Origin: Hoplostethus atlanticus
Lineage: Eukaryota; Chordata; Actinopteri; Trachichthyiformes; Trachichthyidae
Direction: 5' to 3'
DNA: 64,000 bases
Assembly: GCA_034670405.1 (NCBI GenBank)
Contig: JAXDDX010000001.1
Coordinates: 18,560,501 to 18,624,500, forward strand
A program made the translations under genes and the position numbers. The notes under the pieces were generated by a model that was not told the origin of the DNA, did not search any database, and was given only the letters and a program-made list of their open reading frames with translations. This document shows positions 11,254 to 23,317 of the stretch, in pieces. Each line of letters starts with the position of its first letter. Within the stretch, counting starts at the first letter, position 1.

Positions 11254-13225
11254 AACCGATTTCACAGTGATATTACGAGCAACTCCTGCCGTTGTATTTG
11301 ACGTATCTGACCTGTTGAGCAGCCAGGGTTGCCTGGTGCAGGCCAGAGCATAGCGGAGTTTGTCGGCCTCGATGGCGATGCTGGCATCCTGAAACTGCGA
11401 CCAGGCGAACTCCCACTCTGCGGCGCCACCTGCTGCGATGGCGCTGCAGTACACGGTGGAGCGCAGGTTGGGGTGGATCCTTGGGAAAGATGAGGACACA
11501 GCTCAGCTAAGTGACTGACTGGTGAAATAACTGACTGAGTAATTAAGTAATTACAGTAACTTACTAACTGGCACTAAGGTAGACGGATGTACTCACGAGT
11601 TGAGTTTAGTGGTCATCCATTGATTGAACCACCCCTTGGTCAGTTCCTGGCACTCCTGGATGCCTGTGCTGCAAGCCATCCTGATGGCATTCACCTGATT
11701 ATACCTGGGTGGTGGAGAAGGGGGAAGGGTGAAGAGGAAGAAAAGATTAAGAAAGGAAGAGAAACACGATAAAAGAATAATGAAGAAGGGAAGAAGGAGA
11801 CAGAGGAGGAAAATCAATGGGAGGAGGAGAGGACAAGAAAGAGGGACAAGGATGCGGCTAAAAACAAGAAGGACAAGAAGAAGAGTAGGAGGACTACAAG
11901 GTACTAATCTGCAAGTGACATATTTTCCATTGACTGTACCACGTACAAATGTATTTATTTTTCTTGATTCTATTTCTTCTCTACTTACTGGTCCATGTGT
12001 CCGTCAGGTACTTTGGTCCAGTTGCCAGTTATTGTCTTGTAGTGGTTAAACAGATAGCTCACCTGTTTCTTTAGATATGCCTGAAGAAGAGAGAGATAGA
12101 GTTAAGGAAACACTAGCATAACATCTAGAGTTAGTACTTTTATTCGTTTCTTTTATTTATTTATTTGCTTTGCTGGGAGCGGGCCCACCTGCATGGGGCC
12201 GTAAACCTTCACTGCGGTCAAACATGAGGTAGAAGAAGTCTAGGTTGTTCAGGGTGGACTCCCAGGGCATGTACTCCGTCTCCTTGCTCAGGTACTTGGT
12301 CGTGCTGAGGGCCAGCACTGTAGTGATGATCTTCGCTCTGTGGGGATGAAAGACAGTGGAAAAGAATAGGACCTCCTGGATTTTACATGCCATCTAAGTA
12401 TGGTTCCTCTTATCAATATATCATTCTCAGATTAACCTTGGTATAATTACAGTAAACAAATGAGACCATGGTGGCGTCAATTGGTATCCTCTATCTCACA
12501 CCGGTGGTATTGTTAGTGCCAGTGTTTCTCAAGATTAAGACCACATTTCCCATAAACCCTGTTGCTTCCTGCCAGCCAAGGTGTTATACAATGACACTTA
12601 AATGAAGACGAGCACCATCATTTTCATCATCATCATCATCATGCAGGTATTAGAGCGTATCAGCAAGACCTACCTGGCCAGGTTAAAGGCATCATCAACC
12701 AGTTGAGCTCTGTTGATCACTGGAATCAGCTATAAAAATAAAAAAACAGTGATATCCCTTTCACGACTACTGAACAACTACCAAGAAGTCAGCATGTCAT
12801 TAATGCAAGAATGCAGATAAAAGCTGCTCATGGTAAAAACCTTTTATTAATGTAAGCGTCAGACTGCTGCGTCTTACCTGATGGTTGGTGTCCAGAACAT
12901 TTAGGAGTCGATCCCAGTTGCCCTGGTCATAGTTGACTCTGTAGTAACCCACCACGTTGAGGTTGGCCAGCACCCAGTCAGTCCCTGATGCCATGGCCTC
13001 AATCGTGGCTACGGATCCACCAAAGACAAAAGGGCAATCAGAGTTAGTCAACTTAACCCTAACCTCAATTTAACAAACCTCAACAACATTTTCATCCATT
13101 ACCTTCTCTTAAACTTGTGGTGTTTAATATCCTACCTGATTTTTCCTGGAGCCATTGTGGTGTCTGTAAATGCCCTGTCTTCATCCACCTGATTGGAACA
13201 ATCCACTCATACCTGTGGGGAAAAC

Positions 13226-13262
<37 letters not shown>

Positions 13263-16200
13263 TCAGTGGTAGTAGTAGCTTTGTAAAGATGAAACAATGA
13301 CGTTGGATTCTGGGTCCAAAACAAGGAAGGAAGGACGGAAGGAAGGAGGCTAGAGGAGGTACGTACTTGTAGGGAGATGTTACGGTAACATTGGAGTCTG
13401 GGTCAAGGAGAAAGTGATTCTGGGATACGTTTCCATTGACAGTATCTATGGTAACCACAGGAAAGCCCATCTGCAGCACCCAGCGGTTCATAATCTCATG
13501 GACTGTTTGAGGAAGCTTGGTGCCATTAGCCACAACAGCCTGCGGAAAAGAATGGACAGGAAGAAAATGGCAACTTAGTTTAAGGTTGCTCCTATGGTGT
13601 GTACTGGAAACCCTTCTGATAAATTAATCAAACTGCAATTGGTACTAAAGAGAAACACATACTTCTTGGAGATGGTCCCATAGGTCTGTGTAGACAGTGT
13701 TCCCATAGGCAAAGGTATTCAGGTAAGTCTGCAGGATGGAAAGAGATGCAGTACATTAGTTAGTTAGTCAGTTAGTTAGTTAGTTAGTTGTTATCCATCC
13801 AAACACAATCACACAATGCATGGCTACAGATGGAAATACTATTTCATATAATTCAGTCATTCTCACTCTGGTCCTAAGATGTCACGTTGAACAACTATTG
13901 TATACCACTCCAGAATGTATTCAATCAGTTCAAACTTTAAATAGAGTCTACAATTAATTTATCAAAATGTGTTCTATTTTGAGTGGAATATTCCTTTATG
14001 AACTCCTTACGCTGAGTCCGATTGTGAAGACTTCTTCAGTCAGGAAATCAGACAGCATCCTCAGAACAGACGCTCCCTGAAGAGGAAGGGAAGAGAGGTT
14101 ATTCTGAAGCTTTCAATCTACAAATGTATGAACCATTAATTAAAGGAAAAAGCACAAAATGATATGTTCAGGAAACTCATGTCCACAGGAGAGAAATTTG
14201 CCTTACCTTGCTGTATGAGATGGCATCAAACAGTTCACTGATCTGTGCTGGTTTCTGGATGTCTTCTTCTCTAGAGGACAGGGGGTGAGAGGAGGCTAGG
14301 GCGTCGACTGCAAACACCCTGTGGACGTCACTGAGCACGATGAGGTCTTTCTGGTGGGAGAGAAGTAAGTTTACATCTATAAGACCGTCGTTATTCAAAG
14401 ATCTTCTCGGGAAGATTGAAATGGACACCCCAGATCATACCAAGAGCAAGTCTCTACGTTCCATGTGGGTTCAGTGCATTCAGCTCCCAGGCAGGAGAGG
14501 TACCAGAAAAAACCTTCGCCTATCGTCTCTCAGAAGCCTCCGGAATAGTGATTATTCTAACGGTGAGGCGTTGGGGGAAGTCCTTACCACGTTCCATGTA
14601 GGTTCAGCATGGTCTGCTCCCAGGTATTCGACGTAGGAGGCAAAGCCCTCGTTCAGCCACAAGTCGTTCCACCACTTCAGAGTCACCAGATTACCAAACC
14701 ACTGAAAGGGACAGCACAAATCACATGTAAAGTGTAAAGGATCATGTGCCATTTGAGAAGCAAGTACTACTTTTGAATGCAAGAAAGCCAAACTGGTCAG
14801 GTTCAAGCATCTGATTATAGCATTCCCTTATGTTGTCTCAATAGAGGTTAAAAGGATTGAGATCCAAGCCGCTATAGATCTTCAGATCCTTCAAGGTCTT
14901 CCAAAATCATTGAAAACTATTTCCAGCCTTAAACACCAACCATGTGAGCCAGCTCGTGAGAAATGATGGCCGCGATCCTCTGCTTGTTGGAGTTGGAGGA
15001 GAACTTGGCGTCGTAGAGCAGAGCCGTCTCCCTGTACGTGATCAGACCCCAGTTCTCCATGGCTCCAGCGTTAAAATCGGGTAGAGCTATCTGGTCTGCA
15101 TGAGAAAGTCAATTCATTTCTTGTTAATTGATTAACTCAACAGTTAATTAATCAGATCATTGAAATCAAGTTTCAAAGATGAGGCAATATCCTCTAAAAT
15201 ATTATCTTGATAAATTGTATAAGGGAGATAATCATGGACACTTTGACCTTCACAAAACATGGGATAAAACTGTAACTGTCACAAGAGACTGTATAACAAT
15301 TAGAGTCATTAAGTTTCTTCTGTCAATCATTGATACATTTTGTTCTCAACATGTTCCCAAAGCCCTGTGATAAAAATGCATAAAGATACAGGCACTCATA
15401 AGATCTTTGCAGATAAACCCAGACTCAATAAACCACAAAGATGCGTAGTATAGCATAAAGGATTAGTTTCATGGATTAAAATGGACTGGAAAGTTTAGTT
15501 GTAGACCAAAAACCTTTCAACAGAGAATAAATAGAAATAAATATGTTGATTGTATTATACAGTGATAGCCATTCTCTCAATGTCTATGTTCCTCATCCTT
15601 CATTTATCATGCTTTCTGCAAATCTGCAGGTTACAGTTTTAGTTCTGCAAACATTTCCCAGGACAGGGGGACTTTTTATTATGGTTTGGTCATGTCCAGT
15701 AATTGAAACAATGTGGGATAAGGTGACCCGTTCCTTCGGGGTCTTCCTGAACCGCACAGACACCAGAGACCCCCAGCTATGCATCCTTAACTTTGCGCCG
15801 CAAGGATTGTGGTCTAAAAGCCATAAACAACTGTTAACCACTGGATGTAGGGTAGCCAAATGACTCATCGCACAGCACTGGAAAGATGCGGCTCTGTTAA
15901 ATGGGGATATGTGTCTGCGGTCCTTTCTGGACATGTTGGTCATGGAGAGAGCCGCCTCAAATCTTGTTGAGCTATACAATGAGGATCTTTCCGAATGGTC
16001 CAATGTGGTTGAACTGACAATACCAATTTTCCCTAGATTTGACTCATGATCAAACATGGCAGCATCTGATTTTGTGACTTTGTGATCTTACAGCTCGCCT
16101 TTATAATACCTCTGTTGTACTTGTTATACAGTATATTCTTATTACAATGTTATTCTTACTATCTCATTAATGTATTTTTTTTGTCATTGTGTTATAATGG

Positions 16201-16751
16201 TTAATGGTGTATGTTTTGTGTGTATGTCTAAATATTTTTGAAAATAATAAAATATTAAATAGAAAAAAAAAAAAGTTCTGCAAGCATTTCCTGGAAGCAG
16301 AGCTGCTCTGGAGGCAGAAATAATCTCATTGGCTGAGTTAAACCTCAATGGGCGAAGCCAAAGAACCACAGTTCAAGCTGCATCCAAGAAATTCCTTGTG
16401 GAGTTGGTGCCATACAATATGCCATACAATATATCACAGTTATTTCTGTGTTACTGTTCATGTTTTTTTGCTTTGTTTGATTGTACATATTGCACATTAT
16501 TCGAGCACATTTGGCATGGCTGTAGTATCAGCACACACCTGAGGACAACATTTTATCTGTTGTATCTGTTTTTAAACCAGACTCATTCAAATCCAAATCA
16601 TCATCTGCTTACCAGATTTGGGCAGAGGGTAGGTAGCATTGTAATACTTCTCAAAGAACTTGAGGATGGGCCCAGTGACATTGAGGGCGTATTCTCCCTG
16701 GCCTGCAGCAATAGCATTCCTCCGAGCAAAGATACGGATCTAAACCCACAT

Positions 16752-16795
<44 letters not shown>

Positions 16796-19700
16796 ATAAA
16801 ACAGATCAATTACATGCAAATGTCCATGTTAGCTTGAACGTAGCATTATCATCTGTTTTAAATTATTGTAGGCACTGGAATGGCATCTTTAATCATTATG
16901 ATGTGTGTCTCTTCCCAAACTTTGCTGATGGATGAAAATGTCACATCCTTTATAAGAGTGACTTCTTCTGTACATCTACAATTGCTGTTTTTTTAAAGGA
17001 TCGTGGATACTGAGGGGCTTTTTTGGGTGAAAAGCCAACTGGTAAATTAATTAAGACTTTAAGCACTGTAAGACTTTAAGCACTGAAATAGGTCCAAAAT
17101 GTTAATTGAGAGGGACCAATAAATGAAGATCTTCTGTAAGCATTATAAGAAAATTGTGTTATTATAGAGTACTGTTTTTCTCCACTATAGCGCTACAAAA
17201 TCTACTGAACAAAAGTGGAACTTTAAGTTTGTAACTTTCTTACCCTTAAGGGCAAGAGCTGATCACAATCACATGTCTAATTTGAAGCCAAGTTGTTTAT
17301 GACACATGCACCGATGTGAGATTGTAAAACTAGGATTATTGTAAAACTAGGATTGTGATAAAACTAAGGATTATTGTGGTGTGGGTGTAGGTCAATTCAG
17401 TAATGTTCTGTGTTAAAGTGAATAGGTTACTGTGACTCAGTAAACTGTCTTATCTTTATCCCTAGTCTCTACTCCAAAACACTCTGAGTTGGAGCTGGAG
17501 AAGAGTCAGCTCAGTTAACCTGAACAAACTGGTAGCTAGCTAACTAGCCAGCAGGCTAATTTAGTTCATGATAACATGCTAGCCACTCCTAACGCTAGCT
17601 TCTACTAGATACTTCTACTAGCTCTACTAGATATTGTACTAGTTCTTTGGGGGGAACTATTACCAAAACTTCGTCGATAGTGTTGTTAACATAGTCAAAG
17701 TCGCTGACAATAAACGCCAAGAGGTACGTGGACATTTTCTTGGTCGGTTCAAAAACTGTCATCAGCACATTCTGGCCTTCCCTGGTGACATTGGTTGTTT
17801 CTGAGGAAGAGAAAGGAAATGTGATTAATGTATGTGTAAAAATTTCGATTTGATTTGTTTGATTGATTTAGTTTAGTTGAAATATCTGTGGACTTGCATA
17901 TTTAAACCCAGCGGAGGAAATGAAAGGATGAAAGTAGCGGAAACACCCAACGCATTTCGAACATGGTCCTCAATCTGTCATCATTACTTACTCATTACTC
18001 ATTACACTTAGTTGTCCCTAGGGTTGGAAAGGTTGGGGTTTTTATTCAAATTTTCCAGTATAAGTTATTGTATAAGTATCAAGTGCAAGTATCAATTTAC
18101 ATGTTTTTGTAATCAGATTACTGTCATTCTATTATGCCATCTTTCCCTAATCTTAGTCGTCCCTATAAAACCTGTTGAATTCACACGTACAACAAAAATG
18201 ACCAATATGTCTTCCTCATACATGCCATGCCTTATACAGTATCTGGGACTACAGAAATATTATTGTCCAATCAATACTCGTGAAGATGAACATTACATGA
18301 GTGAACACCTGTTGATGATTCATGTTCAAAATATTTAATGCTATCCTTTGTTCATTGCCTCTAAAAAGTGTAGTGGAGTACGGACCTCTCTCCTTGCCAT
18401 TGGACAGGGCTATGGTATCATTGCTGTGGATCAGAGTGATGTTGAAAATGGCTTTCATCGCTGGCTCGTCAAAACAGGGGAAAGCCTTTCTGGCGTCTGT
18501 CGGCTGCATCTGAGTGGTGGCAACAACCCTGAGACGAAATAGTCGAATGTTTATTTCCTTTGATATTTCAAATGACATTCTAAAAATTTCAGTTTTATAG
18601 TTATTTCTATGGCCTATGAAAGTTACAGTGAAAGCTTTTATTATGTTATCTGACACCAAATGAACATACTTTTTAACACCATTCTCCATGTATTCACTCC
18701 TATAGAAGCCTCCCAAGTCATCATCGAGTAGTCCCACAAATTCAGGCGTGTAGACGTGGTACCTGTGGCCCTTCAAAAGTTTACCATCCAATTGTAGGAC
18801 CATGTACTGAGTGACAATCTGGAACCTGAAGGACCTGATGGTGGGGGCCATGACCCCAACATCAACTGAGGTAAGGATCGGATCTTTCAAGTACTTAAGC
18901 TTGTTGGAGTGGATCAGGATCAGGTCAGTCTCCTCAACACACTCAAACTCCACAGTGGACTCACCTGAAACAACATGGAAGTGGCTTAAATTAGAATAAA
19001 TAGTAGGGAAGAAGGACAAGGTGAAGAAGAAGACGAAAAAGAAGTTAGAGTTGTGGACTGTCTGGGACAGGAAATAGGTTGCAAGCTTCTAGAGGGTCCC
19101 CATGTTGGAGGAGTAGATGTATGAGCTGGGGTCCCAAGTGGAGGTGATAAACAACTAATTTTGCCTGAGAAAAAGCTGAAAATGCATTCAAACATGGCAG
19201 GGACAAGTCAGTGCCCTGCAAAAAGAATTCAAAATATCAGCTCTTTCCATGATGAAGCATTATAAATTGTGTGAAACAATAGCATCTATCAATTGCAATA
19301 CAAAATAAAAACTAGAAACAAATGGAGATATGAAGCTTAAACAGGACACCTATGATACGTTTTGTTTTTGTTTTTTATGGCACTACATTGACGTTGTCTC
19401 ATTCCTGCTCAAATCCCCCTCTGAATAGGGCATCCATAATATTGTTGGATTTAACATTTAAAGGGGAATACTTCTGAATTAGCAAGTGGAAAAAGCATCC
19501 CCAAAATTGAATAGCTGAATAAGAAATTGTAAGACAGCAAGGTATATGTTGCTAGATTAGTCTGTCAAATAGCCTGCAAATTCAGTTTTGTGCTGTTAAT
19601 TTTCAGGAGAGAGACGACACGGAAAAGTTTGGAAGTCACTGCTCTTATTCATTTTCTTTTGTTTTCCCGGGCGCAATTCATCATTATTACTAGAGGAAGC

Positions 19701-20172
19701 CCAGGGGCTGCATATCATGAACCAATTTGGTTTTCCCTTTCACATTTGTCTAAATAAAAAAATGAAAACGAATAGAAACCGATGGGGCATGCCATCGGCC
19801 TCCATCTCCATCCTTATCCCCCCTAAAGCCTTACCTGTAAAGTAATAACCAAGGAAGTCATCTGGAGTCAGTCGCGGCCACAGGGTGACGTTATAGTAAT
19901 GCGGCACCAGGCTTTTAGGCAGGCGGTACTTGTCCCAAGGCTTGGATGGGATCGGCGTCGTGGTGTTGGGTTCGGCCGTCGTGGTAGGGGGGTTTGGCCG
20001 TCGTGGCGGGGGGTTTGGACGTTGTTCCTCCGTTTGTCGGCAAGACTTCGTCATTTTTGGCCTTTTCCTGGGAGTAAACGACAGACAGGGCAATGATGGT
20101 GGCCACGGCTCCCACGCCCAGGATTATGCCTACCAACCCGACAGTTTTGCTGATGTAGAAACCTTTCCCCAT
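9986..20172 (-). CDS. anpep: aminopeptidase N (upstream copy), complete, 21 exons, two +1 frameshifts
   Basis: Zinc ectopeptidase of the M1 family, a type II membrane protein. Exons: 20172-19835, 18964-18670, 18528-18386, 17800-17664, 16739-16613, 15095-14941, 14701-14588, 14350-14207, 14076-14011, 13728-13663, 13539-13367, 13212-13136, 13008-12878, 12729-12674, 12337-12189, 12080-11989, 11704-11597, 11479-11312, 11182-11042, 10634-10553, 10141-9986 (TAA stop 9988-9986). Discounting one extra base in exon 1 and one in exon 15 gives about 971 residues, close to the roughly 967 of mammalian ANPEP. Signal-anchor 10-33, then a Ser/Thr/Pro stalk; GAMEN 357-361; HELAH 393-397; Glu 416, giving HEXXH-X18-E; catalytic Tyr 482; then the beta-sandwich and ERAP1_C-like helical domain to the C-terminus (WFTAEAKL). 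Without the two shifts the frame breaks, so it is either a working gene with assembly errors or a young pseudogene. Every other exon is intact, which favours the first. Confidence 0.93.
10687..10709. repeat. (TA)n microsatellite
   Basis: Short perfect TA array in intron 19 (exon 19 to exon 20) of the upstream anpep copy. Confidence 0.9.
11219..11250. repeat. (GT)n microsatellite
   Basis: Perfect GT array in the short intron between exons 18 and 19 of the upstream anpep copy. Confidence 0.95.
12206..12207 (-). other. frameshift site 2 in anpep exon 15
   Basis: Exon 15 reads FDRSE, then GLRPHAG in its own frame. Dropping one of the two G (plus-strand CC) gives FDRSEVYGPMQ, the conserved family sequence, and makes the exon end in phase 0, which the next exon (AYLKKQ) requires. 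This is a one-base insertion relative to the expected gene. Confidence 0.85.
13223..13262. repeat. (GTA)n microsatellite
   Basis: Trinucleotide array in the intron between exons 11 and 12 of the upstream anpep copy, only about 10 bases from exon 12. Confidence 0.9.
15659..16273 (+). mobile_element. 5'-truncated L1-like LINE with poly(A) and target duplication
   Basis: Encodes the C-terminus of an L1-type ORF2 ([14 protein letters not shown], then [15 protein letters not shown] and [12 protein letters not shown]), with one stop. It ends in AATAAAATATTAAATAG followed by an A-run at 16262-16274. It is flanked by an 18-bp target duplication, AGTTCTGCAAACATTTCC at 15641-15658 and the same with one change at 16274-16291. 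Inserted in the intron between exons 5 and 6 of the upstream anpep copy. Confidence 0.8.
16755..16792. repeat. (CA)n microsatellite
   Basis: Perfect CA array directly upstream of exon 5 of the upstream anpep copy. On the coding strand this is (TG)n just before the acceptor. Confidence 0.95.
17290..17370. repeat. short tandem repeat, about three units of 17-19 bp
   Basis: TTGTAAAACTAGGATTA appears twice, followed by a variant TTGTGATAAAACTAAGGATTA. Located in the intron between exons 4 and 5 of the upstream anpep copy. Confidence 0.6.
17423..17610 (+). repeat. dispersed repeat copy A (second copy at 42.25 kb)
   Basis: About 190 bp starting TAGGTTACTGTGACTCAG and passing through GAGTTGGAGCTGGAGAAGAG to GCTAACTAGCCAGCAGGCTA and CGCTAGCTTCTA. 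It recurs in the same orientation at 42248-42440 with few changes. No coding content or terminal repeats were seen. Located in intron 4 of the upstream anpep copy. Confidence 0.85.
19987..19992 (-). other. frameshift site 1 in anpep exon 1 (run of six C)
   Basis: The start-codon frame runs through the signal-anchor and stalk to TTAKPP. The frame matching the rest of exon 1 (TTTAEPN, then WDKYRLP) is offset by one base. Removing one base from this C6 run (G6 on the plus strand) joins the two frames exactly and gives exon phase 1, as in the downstream paralogue. An identical C6 run lies 18 bases upstream in the gene and is in frame, so the stalk DNA is itself a short repeat in which slippage is plausible. 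Confidence 0.85.
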
Positions 20173-20230
20173 GTTCTCTGCCTGTCAAGAGTCTCAAGTC
20201 AAAGAGAGTGGGTAAAGGCAGCGGGTAAAC

Positions 20231-20240
20231 TATTATATGT
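20231..20240 (-). promoter_or_regulatory. possible TATA element of the upstream anpep copy
   Basis: On the minus strand ACATATAATA lies about 60 bases before the ATG at 20172, a workable spacing for a TATA box and a short 5' leader. There is no transcript evidence, and the motif is common in AT-rich DNA. Confidence 0.25.
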
Positions 20241-20603
20241 AGCCATGGCTAGAATCTCCCCTCCCATTCACAGCCCTGGGTGATACATTAACAGTGAGAC
20301 TGTAAATATGGATCTGGTTGAAGAGACACAAACCAGCGACAGCAAGCACTGGCTGTGTCAGATAACTTGACTATTATTGACTCTAGTGACGATTATTTAG
20401 CAGGCATGTGGAGTATAAAAGCTTGGAACATTTTGAACTTAAATGCCAGGAAACTCCCATGCAGTGGCTGCGACATCTACCAGGAGAGGATCCATTTATC
20501 TTTATCTCGCAGTTCTTTCGGTGCATCCAAAAACATTAGCACAAAGATGCCCGAGATACTGAGAAACCAAAAGTTGTGAGCCTTTGTTAACTTGTGTTAG
20601 AAC

Positions 20604-21218
20604 TAGGGCTGTCAAACGATTACAATTTTTAATCAGATTAATCACAGGGCCGTTGTGGATTAATTTAGATTAATCACGATTAATACCCATTCATTATTAA
20701 TTGTTTCATTTTGTGGGGCAAAAAGACTCATGACAGAAGGCGATATATACACTTAACATGTGTTTTATTTAAACTATAGAACAGATATGGTGTCCAGATA
20801 TCAAAATAAAGGGTGGTTTGGCGCAAGCCGGGCGTCGCCGAAGTACTTGCAGAGGAATCCCCGACTAATGTATGCTTCGCGTTGATGTGGTACTTTAAGC
20901 TGGAAGTGCTTCGGTGAAACGAAAACTCCTTCCTGCAGAGTGTGCAAACTACTTTATGTCGGTCGATTGTCCCGTCTTGGGTTTTTTTGTACTCAAACTT
21001 CCCATCGAGAGGGCCAATATGTTGTTTAGAGTCGTCCATCTTTATCGAGTTGGTTCTGCCGCCAGATAGCGTTGGAGCACCAATCCGCGCCAGTGAGTGG
21101 AATTGTGGGATTTTGAGTCATTGTGCGCTGCGCATGTGTTAATTGCGTTAAAAATTTTAATCAAATTAATCATGCAAATTAATTAATCTGGATTAACGCG
21201 TTAATTTTGACAGCCCTA
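20604..21218 (-). mobile_element. non-autonomous hAT transposon carrying a BED zinc finger ORF
   Basis: Terminal inverted repeats TAGGGCTGTCAA and TTGACAGCCCTA, with perfect 8-bp target duplication GTTAGAAC at 20596-20603 and 21219-21226. Subterminal DNA is rich in GATTAATC. On the minus strand 21039-20728 encodes 103 residues beginning MDDSKQH, with a BED-type finger (CTLC, then H-x4-H in YHINAKH). The transposase catalytic and dimerisation regions are absent, so the element depends on a full-length relative. Confidence 0.85.
20728..21039 (-). CDS. BED-finger peptide inside the short hAT element
   Basis: 103 codons from ATG to stop on the minus strand. The finger is CTLCRKEFSFHRST, then SLKYHINAKH, i.e. 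C-x2-C with a distal H-x4-H, as in the N-terminal DNA-binding domain of ZBED-like transposases. A Ser/Thr-rich linker (DSSASTSATPG) follows, where such transposases normally continue. It may be an untranslated remnant; if expressed it would bind DNA without cutting. Confidence 0.45.
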   Translation of the reverse strand: MDDSKQHIGPLDGKFEYKKTQDGTIDRHKVVCTLCRKEFSFHRSTSSLKYHINAKHTLVGDSSASTSATPGLRQTTLYFDIWTPYLFYSLNKTHVKCIYRLLS

Positions 21219-21226
21219 GTTAGAAC

Positions 21227-23317
21227 ATACACTTGCGTGGCTTTGGTGGACAGAGACAGTGACATAAAGCCACGTCTTGTTTTCAAGTAGTAATATTCAA
21301 AGTTCTTTTCTTTATACTGAGGTCCAAATAAGTACATTTTGAAGAGAAGATGGAAAGTTTCATCATTTTGCTACTAATATGTCTGGTGGTTAGACTTTAA
21401 CAGAGAGGCGGTTTTCCACATTCCCACCATTTTATCAATGCCATTTTATGGATGCAGAGCTGTAAAGCATTATCACTGAGTGCGTGAGGGGAAGGAATTG
21501 TGAAACAGACCATTAAACCTTTCCGGTTTTGCTCAGCCTCTCTATCGCCAGTTGAACCTTCTTGCCCTTCCTGTCTGAGGTTGACCGATTTCACAACAGT
21601 AGCCTCTCACGTTTTCATACATGAAACAGAGTCATTCAATATGCAAAGATGCAGTGTCTTGCTCACTTTGGCAGGGATGCACACTGGGTAAACGCAGGAG
21701 ATCGAACTCATGTTCCCTTTGTCATGGAAGAATCGCTGACCACCAGCATCTCACCCTGTTGTCCAATTTCAACTTTCTTCTTCCATGAAATAGAATTGCT
21801 GTATTCTCTCAAGTTTCAAGGCAAAACGGTGGCATTTTGAAGTTTAGTTTGTTATTTTAGTTTTTTTATTTACTGTTCATCTTCACCTGATACTCCATCT
21901 CTCCAGTGTTGGCATTCCTCACTTGAACTAAGAAGCGCAACGACGTATCAAGGCACCTTTTTACATTTCCCTGGGTTCGTTTTTGTTATGCTTGACTTTC
22001 CAAGCATGATGAACTTCTGGCTATCAGATGTCGACGTTCATGACCAAAACAGGATTATGGGTATATAATCCCTTGCGTCGTTTCCTGTAGATTACATTCT
22101 TACGCCCAACAGTAGTGGTGTGTCTCAATGTGTCAACTGTGGTGCGGTTTGCACCACTTGGAAGAGGAGAAATACCTGCATTTTCTGTCTGTAGATGTGG
22201 CAGATTGCTGATGATCATTAATATATATATATATATGCAGCAAAAGTCAATGAGTCATCTGCATCAACACATTTTGGAGATGACCGGTATTGTATTATGC
22301 TATCATTGTCTGTTTGTTGAGGTGAGCTGCGGTAACAGAGAGCCGGTTCCACTTTTGGTGTGTATTACACACATTTCAATGACTTTCTGCTGGTTTTCCA
22401 GCTCACCTTGACAACATAGTCACATTCAAAGCCCTGTATATAGTTTGACGTCACACTGAGAAAAACACTGGCGTCAGCTGCAGTACAATGACCTTTTCAT
22501 CCTTTGTCAAAAGATCAGCACAACAATAAAATACAAATACTGATTAAAACTTCTGATTAAAACATTCCTAAGATTTGAGAAAGATGAGGAAATGCTAAAG
22601 ATGCTATAAAGCCAGGTTTACACAGGCATGATAACCAGGCTCCATGGCTGAACAACGTGTGCAACACTTAACAGGGCTACAATTGTTTTATTAGCCTTTA
22701 GTCAACATGATATGATCTCTGAATGTGTAACTACAGACAGGTTTTTCTACAGGAAGGCTATAAAATATCACCTTGGTTATTGTTGCACTATCTCTGCCCT
22801 CCTCTTTGTTAATGCTCTCATAAAAGTGTAACCTTAATTTGTCAAGCCAAAGGAAAGAAACCATGAGAGGGTTGATTGTGTGGAAGCCGAAACTTTATTA
22901 GTTTCTTGAAAGGGGGCGGTTTAGAGATGTCACCTGGACCCTTTCGACTTTGTGATAGTTTCATTTTTTTGAAACTGAAGACCAGGATTCACAGACATTT
23001 AGAGGCAGTGCAGATGGACAATTCAGCAAAAATAATAGGACCAACTGTATTTTGTCATTGTGCCACTTTGCAGACATTAATACATTTCAGACAACCTTCA
23101 TGCTTTTGGATAGAACCCTTTTTATTGACACTGAAATGATGATGTGTATTTTTACTAGTATCTAGTTTGCAGTAATAAGCAATTTAAAGGTCCCATATTG
23201 CATCTATTTATATACATATATGATGAAAAATGTTTGATGAAGATGAAATTAAAATTGAGTGGATACATTAACATTTTCAAAAATCCATCCCTTTTTCCAG
23301 GCAGTTTCAGACCAACT
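21227..23317. other. intergenic, no gene seen
   Basis: No supported exon. Around 21649-21765, GTGTCTTGCTCACTTTGGCA and GGAGATCGAACTC on the minus strand resemble a decayed tRNA-derived SINE. A short (AT)n lies at 22219-22234. The rest is unremarkable AT-rich DNA. Confidence 0.4.
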
